Shown here: positions 8,283 to 10,269 of the stretch, in pieces
How positions within the stretch are numbered: the first letter of the stretch is position 1
Layout of the letters: every line of letters begins with the position of its first letter
From: Dentipellis sp. KUC8613
Taxonomy: Eukaryota; Basidiomycota; Agaricomycetes; Russulales; Hericiaceae
Reading direction: 5' to 3'
NCBI GenBank assembly: GCA_002286715.1
Contig: NSJX01000158.1
Location: 3,912 to 14,180 of the forward strand
Length of the DNA: 10,269 nt
Program-made: the position numbers and the translations under genes
Notes under the pieces: model-generated
Seen by the model: only the letters and a program-made list of their open reading frames with translations
The model's database searches: none
Told to the model about the DNA's origin: nothing

Positions 8283-8473
8283 CAGAGTGGACTGAGTGAT
8301 AATAATGAATGGACAACTCTCAAGAAGCATGGAATGCAAGGCACACAAGAATTATGAAAATTGTAGCAGACTTGAGCCTCAAAGTCGGCAAACATAATAG
8401 TGTTGACATTGAGCTGCCACTTCAAGTAGGAGCACATCTCGCGCTCCATCTGGTTGACCTCCCAGGCCTGCAG
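8283..8473 (-). pseudogene. Cyclin-box fragment, copy 2 (open frame)
   Basis: This is the same segment as 7922-8112, displaced by 361 bp. It encodes A-W-E-V-N-Q-M-E-R-E-M-C-S-Y-L-K-W-Q-L-N-V and then A-D-F-E-A-Q-V. The frame is open from 8551 to 8243, but only the short helix matches a cyclin and the rest looks random. CTGCAG before the Ala codon could be an old splice acceptor, which would make this one exon copied out of a cyclin gene. The two copies share most bases in the conserved part and also in the region after it. Confidence 0.65.
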
Positions 8474-8629
8474 CCAACACAGCAGATCTAATATTAGTTG
8501 TATATGATCTGGATAGCAACACCATATCCTCAAGACTTGTCGTTTCGACAATGCAGCGATAATTCAAACAGTGGTGTAGCCCGAAGAATTATCTGGTTCT
8601 CTGAACTACTCTGATTATTTGAACTACAC

Positions 8630-8652
8630 AGCTGGTTATATGATAACCAGCT
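8630..8652. repeat. Stem-loop 1, 10-bp arms
   Basis: AGCTGGTTAT, loop ATG, ATAACCAGCT: perfect inverted repeat. Confidence 0.85.
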
Positions 8653-8734
8653 TGACAGAAGGTGGGTAATATCTGCTGGAAGCAAGCCCAGCTCTCTTAA
8701 ATTTTGTGTTTCGTTTGTGTAGCCAGGAGGTTTA

Positions 8735-8770
8735 GTTGTTTGAGTTACCATAAATGGTATCTCAAACAAC
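8735..8770. repeat. Stem-loop 2, 17-bp arms with one mismatch
   Basis: GTTGTTTGAGTTACCAT (8735-8751), two-base loop, ATGGTATCTCAAACAAC (8754-8770). A single T-T mismatch breaks the stem. It resembles a small foldback element. Confidence 0.87.
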
Positions 8771-8853
8771 ACTGTAGTTCCGTTCTGCGCGCGGGACTGC
8801 GACGGGCGGAAACTTATACTTTCTCACGCCTCCGGAGCCTCTTACTCAATACA

Positions 8854-8881
8854 CGACTTGTCGCTTCAGGGCGACAAGTCG
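8854..8881. repeat. Stem-loop 3, 11-bp arms
   Basis: CGACTTGTCGC, six-base loop TTCAGG, GCGACAAGTCG. The left arm recurs at 9076-9086, and GACTTGTCG also occurs at 8535-8543. The arm itself is a small palindrome (CGAC TT GTCG). Confidence 0.87.
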
Positions 8882-8928
8882 CTGCCATGTCACTCAATAA
8901 GCAAGGTGCAGGGGCACCAAGAAGAAAT

Positions 8929-8958
8929 GGTGCAGAGGACAGACTAGTCCTCTGCACC
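8929..8958. repeat. Stem-loop 4, 12-bp arms
   Basis: GGTGCAGAGGAC, six-base loop AGACTA, GTCCTCTGCACC: perfect inverted repeat. A smaller one, GGTGC AGGG GCACC, precedes it at 8905-8918. Confidence 0.87.
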
Positions 8959-8968
8959 TGCAAAGTAT

Positions 8969-9004
8969 AGCTACCACCATGCTCCATTGGACATGGTGGT
9001 TGCT
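8969..9004. repeat. Stem-loop 5, 13-bp arms with one mismatch
   Basis: AGCTACCACCATG (8969-8981), ten-base loop, CATGGTGGTTGCT (8992-9004), with one mismatch. Confidence 0.85.
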
Positions 9005-9008
9005 AAGA

Positions 9009-9033
9009 GAGTTTGCGCACAGCGCGCAAACTC
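9009..9033. repeat. Stem-loop 6, 10-bp arms, followed by T8
   Basis: GAGTTTGCGC, loop ACAGC, GCGCAAACTC. Eight T follow at 9045-9052, which could act as a Pol III terminator if this region is transcribed on the plus strand. Confidence 0.85.
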
Positions 9034-9086
9034 GAATGTGAGTCTTTTTTTTCCCACAATTTGGCCCTAGAGACGCGACTTGTCGC

Positions 9087-9342
9087 TCTCATCGCCAGCA
9101 GCCACACTTACCTCTCCCTCTCCCTGCATGGCTGCTACCCCAGCCGCCCCTCGCGTCTCACGCCCGCACCGTCTCTCGCACCTGCATCGCCCCCAGCTTG
9201 CGTCGCTCTCGGCTCGCGCTGCCTCTCGCAGTCGCGCTGCCTCTCGCCTCCGCCTCCATCCTCTCGCCGGCCCACACACCTCCGCTGCCTCTCGCAGTCC
9301 CATTGGCCCAATCTCGCCCGCACCGTCCCACACGCCGCCCTC
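9087..9342. repeat. C-rich low-complexity tract with CGCTGCCTCTCGC repeats
   Basis: Composition changes abruptly here to C-rich on the plus strand. CGCTGCCTCTCGC occurs at 9217-9229, 9235-9247 and 9283-9295, and CTCTCGC recurs in between. Long stop-free frames on both strands reflect high GC content and are not credible genes. Confidence 0.65.
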
Positions 9343-9640
9343 ACAATACCCCCGCCGCCGAGACGACACCCCGCCGCCAAGACGACGCCCTCGCCGCTGA
9401 GACGACGCCTGCGCCGCCGAGACGACACCCCCACCGCCGTTACGACCCCCCCGCTGCGCACACGACGCCCCCGCCACACAAACGACGCCCTCGCCGCCGT
9501 TACGAGCCAACGACGCCCTCGCTGCCGTTACGAAGCCCACGCCGCCGTCACGACGCGCACACGACGCCCCCGCCGCGCACACGACGCCCTCGCTGCCGAG
9601 ACGATGCCCCCGTCGCCAACACGTCGCCCCCGCAGCCTCC
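9343..9640. repeat. Minisatellite block A, 20-bp unit
   Basis: The core ACGACGCC or a close variant recurs at 9363, 9382, 9402, 9422, 9442, 9462, 9482 and 9502, then with small phase slips at 9510, 9530, 9550, 9561, 9581, 9601 and 9621. The unit is roughly CCCGCCGCCGAGACGACGCC, with GAGA, GTTA or CACA before the core. Confidence 0.85.
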
Positions 9641-9780
9641 TGCGGCCCTCCCGCGCCCCAAGCGGCCCCTCGTAAGCCCTCTCTCCGCCTCTCTCGTGCC
9701 CCACTCACCCTCTCTCGCGCCGCGCCGGCCCACGCATCCGCGCGGTTCCACATGCCGCCCTCACGACGCCTGCGCCGTCC
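9641..9780. other. Non-repeat GC-rich break between minisatellite blocks
   Basis: The 20-bp phase is lost for about 140 bp. The sequence stays C-rich, with CTCTCTCGCGCC-like words as in 9087-9342. I see no gene. Confidence 0.5.
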
Positions 9781-10269
9781 GATGCCGCATTGACGCCGCC
9801 CCCGCCGTCACCACGCCGCCCTCGCCGCTCTCGTGACGCCCCCGCCATCACGACCACGCCCCCACGGCGTTGACGACGCCCCCGGCGCCCTTGTGACGCC
9901 CCCGCTGTGACGACGACGCCCCCGCCATCGCGACAACACCCCCGCCGTCGTGACGCCACCCCCACCGTCGTGACGACGCCCCCGTGGCGTTGACGCCACC
10001 CCCGGCACCCTCGTGATGCCCGCACCGTCACCACGCCGCCCCCACCGCTCTCGTGACGCCCCCGCGGCGTTGACGACGCCCCCGGCGCCCTCGTGACGCC
10101 CCCGCAGTCCCCACGCCGCCCCCGCCGTGACGACGACGCCTCTGCGGCGTTGATGACGCCCCCGGCGCCCTCGTGACGCCCCCGCCGCATTGACGACGCC
10201 CGCGCGGCGTTGACGACGCTGCCGGCGCCCTCACGACGCCCCCGCCCTCACAACGCCCCTGCCCTCACA
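9781..10269. repeat. Minisatellite block B, 20-bp unit in perfect phase
   Basis: About 24 units keep an exact 20-bp phase to the window end; the consensus is near CCCGCCGTCGTGACGACGCC. A variant unit with GGCGTTGA recurs at 9866, 9986, 10066, 10146 and 10206, with spacings of 120, 80, 80 and 60 bp, all multiples of 20, showing higher-order structure. The array continues beyond the window. Confidence 0.88.

Noticed and set aside
8704..8970. An 88-residue plus-strand frame
   Set aside because: It runs through four stem-loops and has no recognisable motif.
9013..9836. Several long plus and minus reading frames of 100-230 residues across the C-rich tract
   Set aside because: They are Arg/Pro/Ala- or Gly/Arg-rich translations of a 20-bp repeat on both strands; GC-rich repeats lack stops by composition.
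9705..10234. Minus-strand frames rich in R-G-R and G-A-S repeats
   Set aside because: Same repeat artefact; the 20-bp unit is not a multiple of three and the peptide period follows it.

Overview
The window looks like repeat-rich DNA from an Agaricomycete (mushroom-forming basidiomycete). The signs are short introns of 50-63 bp with normal fungal splice sites, a Plavaka-family transposase of the kind abundant in that group, a DUF6698-type gene, and a Ty3/Gypsy retrotransposon with a CCHC Gag. I see no complete, intact host gene.

Layout. (1) 1-3790, minus strand: the 5' part of a Ty3/Gypsy LTR retrotransposon running off the left edge. In element order it has a 456-bp LTR (3335-3790, 7-bp terminal inverted repeats TGTCAAG/CTTGACA), a primer-binding-site candidate, a long Gag frame (3256-1055) broken by one in-frame TGA, a TTTTT slip site with a possible downstream stem, and the start of Pol in the -1 frame (retropepsin, then the linker before reverse transcriptase). 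(2) 3791-6703, plus: eight exons of a Plavaka transposase. Its open frame starts exactly at the LTR edge, so the Gypsy element apparently jumped into this gene and cut off the N-terminal part. A second lesion is a frameshift near 6246. One of its seven introns is GC-AG. (3) 6968-7813, plus: four exons of a DUF6698-like gene, downstream on the same strand and apparently missing its C-terminal end. (4) 7746-7916: helically phased short repeats with back-to-back TAGTG/CACTA, possibly the subterminal region of the CACTA-like element carrying both genes. (5) 7922-8473, minus: two diverged copies of one cyclin-box fragment, 361 bp apart. (6) 8630-9033: a run of six strong stem-loops ending near a T8 tract. 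(7) 9087-10269: abruptly C-rich DNA that becomes a minisatellite with a 20-bp period.

How they relate. This is a nest of mobile elements: a CACTA-like DNA transposon with transposase and a candidate second gene, interrupted by a retrotransposon, next to duplicated gene debris and satellite DNA. The most interesting ideas are that DUF6698 is a second protein carried by a Plavaka element, the unusual long N-terminal extension of Gag, and the unexplained stem-loop run. Family names come from remembered conserved motifs; no database search was possible.
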